Shown here: positions 25,508 through 37,690 of the stretch, in pieces
Layout of the letters: each line of letters begins with the position of its first letter
Numbering within the stretch: the stretch's first letter is position 1
DNA from: Anarhynchus alexandrinus
Lineage: Eukaryota; Chordata; Aves; Charadriiformes; Charadriidae
Length of the DNA stretch: 64,000 nucleotides
Assembly: GCA_008711295.1 (NCBI GenBank)
Contig: VUYV01000090.1
Coordinates: forward strand, 2,596,917 to 2,660,916
Reading direction: 5' to 3'
Made by a program: the position numbers and the translations under genes
Notes under the pieces: generated by a model
Seen by the model: only the letters and a program-made list of their open reading frames with translations
What the model was told of the DNA's origin: nothing
The model's database searches: none

Positions 25508-25835
25508 AGGTGCACAAGTCCATGGGACCTGATGAGATACATCCGCGGGTCCTGAGGGAACTGGCAGATCAAGTCGCTAAGCCACTAGCCATCATATTTG
25601 AGAAGTCGTGGCAGTCTGGCGAGGTTCCTGCTGACTGGAAAAGGGGAAACATAACCCCTATTTTCAAAAAGGGAAATATGGAAGACCCAGGGAACTACAG
25701 ACCAGTCAGTCTCACCTCTGTGCCTGGCAAGATCATGGAGCAGATCCTCCTGGAAACTCTGCTGAGGCACATAGAAAACAAGGAGGTGATTGGTGACAGC
25801 CAGCATGGCTTCACCAAGGGCAAATCATGCCTGAC
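25508..25835 (+). mobile_element. CR1 LINE ORF2 fragment: N-terminal part of reverse transcriptase
   Basis: This 5'-truncated piece of CR1 encodes about 109 uninterrupted codons of ORF2, the endonuclease/reverse-transcriptase polyprotein that makes and inserts CR1 cDNA. It starts inside ORF2 at [19 protein letters not shown]. It continues through [13 protein letters not shown] and [17 protein letters not shown] (early finger motifs) to [11 protein letters not shown] (motif 2), where the assembly gap begins. No stop or frameshift is seen, so the piece is fairly young. The flank upstream of 25508 is not CR1 and gives an in-frame stop directly before the homology. The endonuclease domain and the catalytic aspartates are absent or hidden in the gap. 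No promoter is present, so this is a dead insertion. Confidence 0.9.
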
Positions 25836-26189
25836 NNNNNNNNNNNNNNNNNNNNNNNNNNNNNNNNNNNNNNNNNNNNNNNNNNNNNNNNNNNNNNNNN
25901 NNNNNNNNNNNNNNNNNNNNNNNNNNNNNNNNNNNNNNNNNNNNNNNNNNNNNNNNNNNNNNNNNNNNNNNNNNNNNNNNNNNNNNNNNNNNNNNNNNNN
26001 NNNNNNNNNNNNNNNNNNNNNNNNNNNNNNNNNNNNNNNNNNNNNNNNNNNNNNNNNNNNNNNNNNNNNNNNNNNNNNNNNNNNNNNNNNNNNNNNNNNN
26101 NNNNNNNNNNNNNNNNNNNNNNNNNNNNNNNNNNNNNNNNNNNNNNNNNNNNNNNNNNNNNNNNNNNNNNNNNNNNNNNNNNNNNNNNN
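25836..26189. other. Assembly gap (354 N)
   Basis: This is a run of unresolved bases inside a LINE cluster. Frames that appear open across it are artefacts. The missing sequence probably includes at least part of the CR1 continuing from 25835. Confidence 0.99.
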
Positions 26190-26361
26190 GTGTGTGCTGG
26201 GGGGTGTCAGCCCATGGAACATCTTGACGTTTAGGTTAATGCACGGAAGCTTAAGATTAATAAAAGGAAATGGAAGTCTATATAATGATCAAAAATTAGT
26301 AGGCATAAAATGGGCTTATGGTGGGATAACTCATACGACTGGCATATTAGTAGAAAAGGAT
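26190..26361 (+). other. Unassigned block between the gap and a CR1 3' end
   Basis: About 170 bases separate the gap from the point where CR1 homology resumes. The sequence does not read as CR1 and is AT-rich in its second half. One plus-strand frame is open throughout and joins the following CR1 out of the CR1 frame. It could be host DNA between two insertions, another repeat, or a mis-joined contig end. Confidence 0.4.
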
Positions 26362-26796
26362 GCTGGAGCACCTCTCCTATGAGAAAAGGCTGAGAGAGCT
26401 GGGGCTGTTCAGCCTGGAAAAGAGAAGGCTCCAGGGAGATCTTATTGCGGCCTTCCAGTACCTAAAGGGGGCCTACAGGAGAGCTGGGGAAGGACTTTTT
26501 ACTAGGGCATGTAGTGACAGGACAAGGGGGAATGGCTTTAACCTGGAAGAGGGCAGGTTTAGATTAAACATTAGGAAGAAATTTTTCACTATGAGGGCGG
26601 TGAGACATGGAACAGGTTGCCCAGAGATGTTGTTGAGGCCCCATCCCTGGAAGTGTTCAAGGCCAGGCTGGACGTGGCCTTGGGCAACCTGGTCTAGTGG
26701 GAGGTGTCCCTGCCTATGGCAGGGGGGTCGGAACTCAATGATCTTCAAGGTCCCTTCGAACCTAAACCATTCTATGATTCTATGATTCTGTGATTT
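26362..26796 (+). mobile_element. CR1 LINE 3' end: ORF2 C-terminus and 3' UTR
   Basis: Homology starts at [20 protein letters not shown] and runs through [19 protein letters not shown] and [10 protein letters not shown] blocks of the CR1 ORF2 C-terminal region. A single-base loss near 26608, where the family has a tryptophan after VRH, shifts the frame. In the other frame the expected end ...ALGNLV and a TAG at 26695-26697 follow. The short 3' UTR holds the family stem-loop (CCCTGCC/GGCAGGG, about 26707-26725) and ends in three ATTCTATG-like octamers at about 26772-26796, the hallmark CR1 terminus. Without the gap sequence one cannot tell whether it belongs to the same insertion as the fragment upstream. 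One frameshift only suggests moderate age. Confidence 0.95.
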
Positions 26797-28767
26797 TTAC
26801 TATATCTGCTTGGCTAAGAAACACAAGCCTTTTCTGGCAAAAGAGGATGTCGGCCACATTTATTTCTGTCTTTGCCCTTTCTTGACTTGTGTACAGTTGC
26901 CATGTGCTTCAACACAAAGCCTCTAACACTTTGGAAATTCCAGCTGGCACAGAGCAGAGCAGCATGTGCCCTCAGAAACACATGCTGCTGTGAGCGCATC
27001 AAATCTATTCTCCTCCCTTGAAAGTGGCTTCTCAACAGGCAACAAATGAAGCTCTAGTTCTACCAGATGGCAAGGTGTCTAAAAGATCAACGGAACCTCC
27101 AAAATGAACATTATGATCAACATCATCCCACGGCCCAAGCGCGCACTATGGGAGCAGTACAAACCTCACCACACAAGTACAGGTTGACTTTCTCTCACCT
27201 TCTCTTCTTCTAGCATTAACACACAACAGTAGGCATAGTATATATTTTAACCTTAAATTCCATGGCACATACTCTTCCTCTTAAGAAACTATGGAGTGGG
27301 CAGCACAGTCAGGCAGACAATACCCTGCCACGTGACCTGGAAGTATAACGGCCATACCAAGTGGTGACATGGGTGGGAAAGGACTAGTGGATTGCTTAGC
27401 ACACCCTCATCTAGCATATAAATTCAACAGAGATGAGCAAAAATTGCTAGGAGGTGCATAGAAGTGCATTCATCACAGAGAACAATCACTCAGTCATACT
27501 GTAAAATCAGAAAGTAGGAGAGGAGACTGGATTGGATTTTCATTTCTAACTTTCAACACCTCATCGAGCCAGGTATGGACAATTACGACACCCTGATGCA
27601 ACTCTAACTTGTGGGAAGCAAGCTGGCTTACTGGGTACACTTTGCTAGCAGATAAACGACTATGGCGCTGTCAGGGTCAAGGAAAACAAAGCCTACGAGA
27701 ACAAAAGAATCCTCTAAAGTGGTATTCCAAGTGACCGTGGATATCCTTTATGGAGGAAAATTGTGTTTCTGCTTTTCCTCTTGAAAACAGATGCAAGATT
27801 TGTTTCCAGGTCCATTCATTTGACTTCTCCTGAGGACGTTAACAACTGATTCCTATATTTCCCACTTCTTTTTAACAGGAAGGGTTTCACTGAAAATTGT
27901 GGCTAGCACAGGAAACTACTTTTAGTCCACCTTTTTAGCACAGTAAAAATCTTTCTACAACTATATAATTTCATTTGCTACAATGAATCATTATAAAGTC
28001 AGCTGAAGTGCAAGATAACATATCTTAAGAACCTTCAAAGAAAAAAAAATATAACGGTATCTACCTAATTATACATCAAAGAGTACTTTAGGAATAAATT
28101 TTGTTATCTGCAATGTTAGAATTTTTTTTAGTGCTCTACTTTAGTAATAATATAAGAACAGTGCAGCTTGAATTAACCATTCTGTATAACTGTGCTTAGA
28201 TATCAGGGGTGTCCAAATGTCCTTTTACATGTCCACTCTATTCTTATCATTAAAGATTCTCATTCCATATTTCCCACAAAAACATTAAATTCTTAATGCA
28301 GAAGTACTTCCACTGTGGTCCTTTTTAATAACTTCAGTCTTGTCACAGTTCAGCATAATATTTTATAAAGCTTCTTTTTGAGTTAAAGGGCATGAAGTTC
28401 CAATAATACCAGTAATGCATATTGCATTTGTATTTCAGTTTTCAATTAATTTCACATTTCTATTACCACTTTCTCCACAAAAATGTTTATATGGGGGCAG
28501 TCTCATTTTACACATAAGAATACATCTAATTCTGACATCCATCTGGTATGCTGTCTGGAAACCTTTTTTATTATATTTGTCACAGCATATTTAGAGGTAA
28601 ACTTACTCTGTGACATTTCAAGATATAACAGCATTTTCTCATGCACGCTAGTGAAAATCCTAAAAATCTCCTATACTATGTGAAAAATTTGCCATAAATC
28701 ATAGATAAGATGTTTTTTAAGTTACATTGAATCTGCATGTTATTTTGCATCTAAAATATTTAATCAA
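26797..28767. other. Unassigned AT-rich non-coding DNA
   Basis: No gene or repeat recognised. A few scattered CpGs occur near 27133-27150 without island structure. Confidence 0.55.
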
Positions 28768-29870
28768 AGTTGATCAGAGTTGTGGCTGGAAGGGACTTTG
28801 GGAGGTCATGTTGTCCAAACCACCAGCACAAGCAGGGCCACCTACAGCTGGTTGCCCAGGACCATGTCCAGATGGCTTCTGAATATCTCCAAGGTGAGAG
28901 ACTCCACAGCCTCCCTGGGCAACCTGTGCCAGCGCTCAGTCACCCTCACAGTGAAAAAGTGTTTCCTGATGTTCAGAGGGAACCTTCCGTATTTTAGTTT
29001 CTGCTCATTGGCTCTGGTCCTGTCACTGGACACTACTGGAAAGAGCCTAACTCCATCCTCTTTGCACCCTCCCTTCAAGTATTTATATACATTGATAAGA
29101 TCGCCCCCAAGACTTCTCTTCTCTAGGCTGAACAGTCCCAGCTCTCTCAGTCTTTCCTCATAGGAGAGGTGCTTCAGTCCCTTAATAGTTTCCATGGCCC
29201 TTCATTGGACTCCCTCCAGTATGTCCATGTCTCTTGTACCAGGGAGCCCAGAACTGGACACAGTACTCCAGGTGTGGCCTCACCAGTGCCGAGTAGCGGG
29301 GAAGGATCACCTCCCTCAACCTGCTGGCAGTGCCTTGCCTAACACAACCCAACAATACACTAGACTTTCTTGCTGCAAGGACACCTTGCTGGCTCTTGTT
29401 CAACTTGGAGGTCCCCAAGACCCCCAGCTCTTTTTCTGCCTAGCTGCTTTCCAGCTGGGTGGCCCCCAGCTTTTATTGGTGCAGGGCATTGTTCATCCCC
29501 AGGTTCAACATGAGCCAGCAACTTGCCCTTGCAGCAAAAAAGGCTAACGGTGTCTTGGGCTGAATTAGGAAGAGTGCTGCCAGCAGGGTGAGGGAGGTAC
29601 ATAAATATCTGAAGAGAAGGTATTGGATCCAGCATTGACCCCTGGGGTACATCACTTGTTACTGGCCTCCAACTAGACTTTATGCCACTGATCACGACCG
29701 TCTGGGCTCAGCTGTTAACTCAGTTTTAATCCCCTTCTCTGCCTGCTCATCTAGACCATACTTAATCAGCCTCTCTGTGAGCATCTTTTGGGAGGCAGTG
29801 TTGATTGCCTCACTGAAGTCAAGGCATACAATATCCACTGCTTTTAAGTTTGCCAGAACCATAATTTCCT
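28768..29870 (-). mobile_element. CR1 LINE fragment, antisense, with rearranged reverse-transcriptase core
   Basis: Reading the minus strand from 29870 down, the element shows motif A (DIVCLDFSEA), then WRPVTSDVPQGSMLDPI of motif B. A rearranged block follows at 29598-29503. Then come [20 protein letters not shown] and the C-terminal [20 protein letters not shown] to CSDRTRG-like and AVESLTLEIF blocks, ending at ...VLGNQL and a stop near 28839. Several stops and frameshifts break the 5' half, whereas the last about 117 codons are intact. The motif C region (FADD in the family) is missing. The 3' UTR lacks the stem-loop and octamers of the other two well-preserved copies, so it may belong to another CR1 subfamily. 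Confidence 0.92.
29309..29598. repeat. 96-bp inverted duplicate inside the CR1
   Basis: Bases 29309-29404 (antisense CR1, as in the rest of the element) and 29503-29598 (sense CR1) are reverse complements at 74 of 96 positions by my ungapped count, with a 98-bp spacer. Both arms code for the CR1 block that in sense reads roughly N-M-S-Q-Q...A-S-R-x-R-E-V. The second arm sits where motif C and the sequence after it should be. This is not a simple inversion, because the block is present twice. Confidence 0.85.
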
Positions 29871-30814
29871 CTCATATTCTTTTATTGTTCATTAATAAAT
29901 CAATATTCCTGATGTGCTATGGTTAACATTTTCAAAAGAGAGCAGGTCAGATATTCAGCATCTATCAGTTGGTTCATTGCGCCTGAAATCAGTGATACGT
30001 TGCTGCTTCCCCATTAGACCAGGAATCAGCCTTTTAATACTGGGAAGAGAAAGCAAGAAAAACAGAGGAGCAACCAAGTTCGTGTTTTCTTTTTTTTTTT
30101 TAATCCTTTTTTCTTTATAAATTCACTTCTCTGGGGCACCCTTGAGGATGTCTCTATGAGATGTCTGAAAGAAGAGAGAATGATGGGCTGGTAATTGGGA
30201 TGGAAGAATGTCCTATACCCAGCAGTCCTTAAAAAAAAGAAACAGAAGAGTGTGATGTGAAAAGCTGGAATCACTAATAGAACAAAAGGAGGAGTGGTGA
30301 CACAATAAAAGACTATTCAGAGGCAACAGGCTCCATTGCTCCTCAGTTTTGATTAAACCCCAGAGCAGGCTCATCTTGTGTACTGAATGAACCAAGGAAC
30401 CCTTTGGAAAAAAATGGGAATGCCTTGGTGGCACAGAACTAATTAAAAACTAATGGAAATCATATAACCAATGAGAAGTCATTAAGAACAGCTTAAAACT
30501 GTAAATTCCTTACACATTTTACCTCAGCGCGGTTTCTTTCTTTCAAACAAACATCATATTCAAATGGAGATATCTTTCCAAATGAGTCACCTTTTCACAT
30601 GCAACATCCAAAATATTTTAAATAATCTTCCTTAAAAATAAGAGTAAAATTCCTTTGGTTTTTTTTAGATGTTAATTCTCAGAGCAGAGGTGTCATAGGA
30701 GATAATTATGAAATCTCAAAGTAAAATCCATCTTTCAAAGGGTAAAAAGTAGTACAGTTACATAATTAAAAAGGTAGAGTAATAAAATAGTAATAACACT
30801 GGCAATTTCTTTCT
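29871..30814. other. Unassigned AT-rich non-coding DNA
   Basis: Nothing recognised. A T-run lies at about 30089-30101. The open frames of 68-82 codons overlap on both strands and depend on homopolymers. Confidence 0.55.
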
Positions 30815-30975
30815 AAAGATCTTCGAAAGCTGTACAAATATTGATGTAGATGGAAGCATTATAATTTACCCGGAAATTAGGAAATAGTTTCAGTTTCATT
30901 TCAGAGATGAACAAAAGCATACAAAGGTTAACTAATTAGCTCAGGGTCACTCAGTTATAGAATGGAATCAAAAAA
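30815..30975. repeat. Second relic of an ancient LINE/SINE tail (L3/CR1-like or MIR-like)
   Basis: The plus strand shows a CGAAAGCTGTACAAAT block, then TTTCATTTCAGAGATGAACA, then AAAGGTTAACTAATTAGCTC and AGGGTCACTCAG. This matches the order cell-size tail, GAGGAAACTGAGG-like, AGGTTAAGTGACTTGC-like, GGTCACACAG-like of L3/MIR-type tails. It is more diverged than the 18.7-kb copy but retains the downstream part that copy has lost. Confidence 0.45.
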
Positions 30976-33900
30976 GGGGGATGCAGAACAGCTGTGCTTG
31001 GCCACTGTTTTAAAAATATCACTGAAAACTGCTCTGAAGTCACATGCCTGCTTCCTAGATTGCATTCCATTCAGGAGTACTATCTATCCAGAGAATGGAT
31101 CGCTTTGTGCCTTACATTGGCAAACAAAAGAAGTTACAAATCTGCCAATACACTACCTCAGTAATGAAACACGTACAACATACAGTATGGAACAAATGAA
31201 AAGGTAAAGTTCAGAAGATGTTTTGTCATTTTCTTACCTGCTTTTATTACCGCAGACAAATGAGAACAGGGCTGTGTGGAAAGACTAAATGATTAGATGA
31301 AATGCAAAATAGAATCACCTGGATAAAATGAAATTCTAGTATAAAAATGTGACTGATAGTGAAGTTGGAGGAAGAAGGTGCATGCTTACATGCGCTCATT
31401 TCTTTGTCAGTGCAGGACTGAATCTATTCTACAGCATTACATACCAAGGTGAGAAATAATCGGATTCTATCCCACATTTATTTCCTCTAAAAATGTGGTA
31501 ACATATACACAGGGCAACACTGCAACACAATCAGCAACATCCTAGACTAGCTTCTCTAAAGGGGAAGCATAAAGAGTGTAATTCACTGGCATTATACTGA
31601 GATATTTCAGTAGAGACACAAGAGAAATGAAACAAAGAATGAAAGGTGAAACTCTTCCTTGATATGGTATTAGTCACTGTCTTTATCTTTAAAGTAGGTG
31701 ATAAGGGATGAGGCATACCTAATGCTGGTTAATATCCTGTTTGTTACCATTATACTGAATTTAGCAGTCTATTTAACAATTCGAGGATTTTAATCTCATT
31801 TGAATGTGACTCCTAAACCTAACATGGTGCTTGTATGAGTCCAATCTGTTGCTGAAGAAGCACTGCTTGTTCAGGTAACATTTGTGTGGAAGTAGCTTTA
31901 AATTTATAATTCTGTTCTTTCCAAAATGTCATGTATTTCTAGGTAACAAGAATACCAGCTCCATGTGATTGTACAACTTTGCCCAATTACAGGACCAAAA
32001 CACAGTGGGAAGCAGAAGAGATGCTTGGGACAAGCTGAACATTGAATATCCCAGGACAATTCAGATCCTGTAATATGAATGTGTTTTACCTACCATCAAC
32101 AAAGAACACACAGCTCTTTCTAGCCTGACATATCAAGCATCCTGATTTGCTATTTTGTATTGCAATAGGGCTAGATAATATCGGAATGATTCAATGGAAA
32201 ATGTTTTGATTTCTTTTAATGGTAGTGTAAAGTTTTGACAGAACTCATAGACCAAAGCTAAAAGGGACTGTATTTTTAGAACCTATATACAATTTTCATT
32301 TGCACTAGTGTCAGTCTGTTAATCTTAATATCAATTCTTCATTTAAGCAACACATGCAGAAGATTAACACACCCACATACATTCCTTTGCTATAATTTTA
32401 GCCATTCACCTAACAAAAAGGACAGAACCTGACATGAGCTGTGGTTGGAATTGTATGGATCTTAACAGATCCAGAAGCATATTTTGATGGCCAAGTAACA
32501 GGAAATTAGGAAACAGCTATAAAGGCTATTGATGTAGAAATTTGCCAGTGGAGAGGTTTTGTTAAGGCTTTATCTGGAGCTATGTGATTTTTATTTTTGT
32601 TTAATTTGCCTGTTTTAGAAGAGGAAAATTTTTATCTTAAAAAGATGAACACTGATTCAACGTGCATTTTTAAAAGTTAAATACATGAAAGATTTTCCTT
32701 ACTGTGTTCTAAATGCTGTACAGATTCTCAGTCACCCTGTATTTTCTAAGTTCTCTTCTTTATTCCTCAGCAGAATACTGTCAAGGCAAATCATATCAAG
32801 GCACCTCCACAGAAAAAATTACCATGTATACTCAGAAGATATTAATACATTTTATAACTTTGATTTATACAAGGCAGTGGTAGGTTTTTTCACTTTTTGC
32901 ACACATAATTGCAATTTATTTTAAAAAATCCAACAGCTTTCCATCCTGTGACAGCAAAGCCTCTCTCATCTTCTGAGTAAAACCTTAAAAGGATATCTCA
33001 CTGTATTCCCTTTTATTAGCAGTCTATAATGCTAGAGCAAGAATATTCTCGTTTCATTACAACTGAAAAATAATTTGCATAGTCTGGGACTCAAAAACCA
33101 CACAACATATTAGAGAAAAATCGTATGAGAAAATGGAAAATAAGAAACAACTTCTGTATCAAACAAGGAGCTAAAATAGGTGATCTTTAGAAACATGAAT
33201 GAACCAGGTGTTTTACTTAAGATCTCATGGAAGTGGATTTATTTTCTGAGCAACTTACAAGATCATTAATTTACACAATATTCAAAAGCCAGAATTGTGA
33301 AAGAGAAGCATGCAAAGGGAAGCACCTCCCAGCCAACATCCTGCCAATGAAGGTAGTACATCTTTTACTGTAGCTTACAACTCTATAGAGCTGATAACTA
33401 AACCAATTTATGCCCCTGATCTGTCAGTCTTTCATGTCTCAGATAAGTGCCATCAACTGCATCACGATAAAAGGGCTAAGCCTTTCTCTCTGTCTCTGCA
33501 CCTGCAAAGCTTTCACCCAGCAGACATTTCATGAAAAGGAGTATATTTTTGCAGAAATTTTTAGTTTTACTAAGTGACCATTTTTTTTGCAAAAGAATGT
33601 TTCAACAGAAAATTCATTATCTGAATTCTTGAGCATCCTCATGGCGATTAATATACTTTTCCGATACCATTTTTCATTAGTTTCCTTCCACACAGAGATT
33701 GTAATATGTTCTTAATAAAACAGTCATCCAAGACAGACAGAAAGACAGGCACTTTAAGGAATATTAAAACTACCTATCACAGTGCACAAAGAGGACTTAA
33801 GAGCCTACCAAGGAACCTATATTCAGGAGCAACCAGTTATTCACAGTATGTATTATTCACAGTCCGTAAGACTTGGCTGTAAATAGAGAGCTAGGAACAG

Positions 33901-36560
33901 TACTTAATTTGGTCATCTGCGGTCCCAAAACAGAGTTCTCAATTTTCTGAGTAGGCTGCACAGAGAAACAGGTCTGGCAGTCTTGGACAGTATACACTGA
34001 ATCTGTCATAGCTTTCTCATTGTTAGAGGTCCACAATATGCCTCTGAATCCTTTTTTGACACCTAATCAGAATGTCTAAGACTAGAATGTTAATGAAATA
34101 GTCCAGAGACTGTTCTCTGGCTCTAAGGCCATATGGCAGATGCACACCACATAGCATTTGACCCTGAGTCCCTCTGGGCCCCATGAATTGCCCCTCTGAC
34201 CACAAGACATAATTATTTTTTACCCTGTTTTCTTTTCAGATCAAACCGCCTGAAATAACATGAGCACTCTTCGTACAGCTCCTCCAGCTTTCGTTGTTCT
34301 CTGTCTGCAAAATTTTAAATCTAAAAATATTCCTTCCATAATGATATGTCACACTGAAACAGCAGGCAAAAAAATGAGCATGTATTACCATATACTACTG
34401 CTGTGGCTGGTAGCTGTACTGTAATTAAAAATTGTTAATGGTTCTATTATAACTGTCTAATTCATAGGTTTTATCATTTAGCCTTAAAAGATAATGGCTT
34501 CATTTTACTTCATTTGCTTGAGTGAGTAATCCTGACTTGTGAAAGGAGTCCTGTTAATGAGTCATATCAATAAAGATGCAGGATTGGCCCCAAACTGAAA
34601 ATAACATCTACAGTGTAAACTTTAGCTGAATGCCACATTTCTCTCTTTTCCTCCCTCTACCTGTAAACGAAAAAGAACAGCTTCATCTGAACCAAAATGA
34701 AAACATGTAGATGCTTTCAGCTAACACTGGATTTTTTTTCAGAATGAAATAGGAAATTTATCAAGTGAGCAGTCGTTACAAGGTTATGATTTCTTTTGGA
34801 AAAAATCTTTGAAATGTAGTTCAGGTGTTTATATTTGCTCATGATCAGTGGTCAGTGCCCTCCTAAAGCAAAATCCAAAGGATCTTATCGCAAATCTTAC
34901 ATAAGATGCTGAGTTTATACTCAATTCATACTCAGTACAACCCCAGACTCACTTCAAATCTAGGAGTAATTGGTCAGATCCAAAAGAAATGTTTTTGGAT
35001 AGTGCCTACATATCATGATTTTTTGTTGGCAAATATGAGGCTTTTACACATATTATGAACGTCTATTTGACCATCTAAGGCCTGGTCTTTTTCACAACTA
35101 TCAGTCCACCACAGTACAGAAGAAATTCAGTCATTTTGATAGAGATCTTATCTGCATTTTTATGCAGTGCCTCTACTGTGGGATTTCCGCGATCCACAAG
35201 GTATCCCCTGCACTTAACACTCCATGCTCTGTAGCATTGTATTTTTTCCCTTCGACGTTGTTATTTTATACACTACATCCAATAATGTGTCAGTGCATCA
35301 ACAGAGATTTTGTATCATTTAGCATACCACCACATAGAAGTGCTAAATCACAGTGAAGAATGATGTTTCTTTGAGGGACATGAACTCCAGGCTGCTGAGG
35401 CCAATAAAACAATCCAGTTTCTTCTGCTAAGATGAACAAGGGAAGTGAATGTATATCACAGAAGCTAGGAAGAAGTGTGTGCATCAAAACTGGTGATAGA
35501 AGGATGCAACATTCAAGGTACGAACAGTGCTGGAGAGCTAAAGCAAAGGAGGCCAAGCCAGTGATGATTCTGATGATTTACCTTACTTTGAGGTGCTTAT
35601 TTTAATGGGGATATTGAACTCATAAAACCAGATCCATGTTTGTAAAGGCAAAGTTTGATCCCGATGAGCTAAAATCCTGCCACGACAAGCCAGTCCCCAG
35701 CTCAGTCCTTTTCGCAATGCAGGAAGCTGCTCTCATCGACACATCAATTTCAGACCACTGAAAACTTTCAATACAGAAATTAAACATTAAAAAGGCACAG
35801 GAAACCACAGATAACACCTCAGCATTAGAATATGACAGAAAACAACATGGAGGAAAGTTTGACTCAGAGCTCAGAGCAAAGGGCCAAGAGCAGGATGAGT
35901 AAAAGTGTTGAGGTGTGCTAACAGCCAAAAACCTCGCTCAGGACAGCAGGCACTGAAAGAAAAGCTAAGTTAGGCATATCTTCGAAAAGCTTACCTACCA
36001 TTTAAACTCCAGTGATAACAAGTGATAAAAAAAAAAAAAAAGAAAGGATCAGGAGGCCTTAGGCTAAGGCTTACAGGAATCAAGGAATTAATTTTATTTA
36101 TATATGTGTACGCATATATATGCATTGAGCACCTAAGAGGCTTTGACAAAAAGCTAAAGTTGTGTTGGCTAGAATAATTGGAAACTATTCCTGGGGCCAG
36201 GATTTTCTTACAGGTCTTCAGTTACAAAGGAACAGGCTGAAATTCTCTCAGAGCTACCAGATTATGAGAGAATGCACCAGTGGGGTGAATCCTTTGGAAC
36301 AGCCTCAAAAGTCTCAAAGGTTAGCAGTTTCCCCGATTTGTGTCAAAGGGTGAAAAATAAGATGAATAGGTCCAAAACTAAATTAATACGGGCTACAGAA
36401 AGGGCAATGATTTTGACCTGGGGGCAAAGAAAAGCTGGATATTGGGAATGCAAGTGTGAGATGGTACTGACCACAGATGAGTTAGAAATAAAACTCAGGG
36501 AGCTTCACAAACCATAGGGTATCTGCCAATTTCCAAGCTGCTATTCTGAAAGACTTAGCA
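30976..36560. other. Unassigned AT-rich non-coding DNA
   Basis: No gene or family recognised. A 15-base A-run lies at 36027-36041, and an AT-rich TATATG-type stretch at about 36095-36125. A good pyrimidine-rich AG acceptor lies near 34207-34228 but is followed by stops in all frames within a few codons. Confidence 0.5.
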
Positions 36561-36799
36561 CATGTATTCACATGAAAATACTTTTAATGAATGCCTCAAG
36601 TTATCATATGACCAGGTAGCAGCAATTATAAACAGCAGTGGGGACAGAAAAAGTCATCCAGACAGTTCCTGCACTATTTGGACCTCAGTGGAATACAGTA
36701 CTTTCAAACAGATGATGCCAGTAGACAGAAATAAATACAAAACGGATTCAAAGGCAGGTAAGTCCACACTAAACTTGACAGCATTCTTTTTTATAGAGA

Positions 36800-37690
36800 G
36801 CTGGCTTTAAAAGAAAATCCTTAGATGTCCTCTGTCTGGACTTCAGTAAAATAGCTGATACAGGGCTATGTGGGAAATTAATAAATAATGCTAGAGAAGA
36901 AAGAGGTAAAAGAGGAACTGTTAGATGGGTATTGCTAAAGGAAAAACGGAAATACGGTGTTGGATAGTTGACAGTGTTGAAAGGGGCAATTTGACACTGG
37001 AGGGAGCTTAATGGTAGTTACTCGAGGATCAGTTCTTGGGCCAATTCCCTTTAAATTTTCTTTCATGATCATGGCATAAAAATGAGTGGTACGATGACAC
37101 AAAGCAAAGAAGCATTGTCAATACAAAACAAAATCAAGTCACTGCAGAGAAAAATTGGAATGATATGAGGACAGGAATAATGGAAAAAAGAGTGTGGACT
37201 GCAACACTATTTACTTGAGGACCTAACTACAAATCTTTCTGCAGCAAATGAATGAGATCACTAGTGAAAAAAAGACAGAAGAAAAGGACCTATCTTGGCT
37301 ATAAGGCACAGATTTACCAAGAAACTAGAATGTCGTTCCTCTCTTGCACCAGCATTTACGTGAGAGCAAGTCCAGCACACATACTCCCACTGCATGTGAT
37401 GCAATTTCAGTTGTTCAGCTGCCTAGATGCCCTGTCAGAGCATGGTACGTTTAAGGGCTGATCACAGAACAACTATGAGCAATGTGGCTGCGACAAGAAT
37501 GAAGACAAAATCAGGATGTATTATTGAGGTATTTTCCATGGACACAGAGAACCGTGTGTGCAATTATAGAAGGCATTGGTGATCAGTGAAAACTCCATCC
37601 ATCCCTTGAAAAAAAAAGGAAGACACAAACAGGAACAGGTGGAGAGAGGCTACTAGGAAAAGCATGAGGGTTATGGTTGATGTAATAACA
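36800..37690 (+). mobile_element. Very old CR1 ORF2 relic, sense
   Basis: Although full of stops, the block keeps CR1 reverse-transcriptase landmarks in order. CTGGACTTCAGTAAAATAG encodes LDFSK of motif A. GGATCAGTTCTTGGGCCAAT encodes GSVLGP of motif B. ACGATGACACAAAGC is the degraded ADDTK of motif C near 37093. CTATGAGCAATGTGGCTGC lies near 37471, AAGGCATTGGTGATCAG near 37570, and GGAACAGGTGGAGAGAGGCT near 37634. The wording resembles the older CR1 lineage abundant in turtles and crocodilians rather than the younger copies here. The part 5' of 36800 is probably related but unreadable. No 3' tail is seen. Confidence 0.65.

Noticed and set aside
25510..26382. Apparent 290-codon open frame across the gap
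   Set aside because: 354 of its bases are N, and the part after the gap is not CR1 in that frame. Only the first about 109 codons are real CR1 sequence.
34207..34260. Strong pyrimidine tract ending in TTTTCAG
   Set aside because: All three downstream frames meet a stop within a few codons and no donor site follows, so a coding exon is unlikely.
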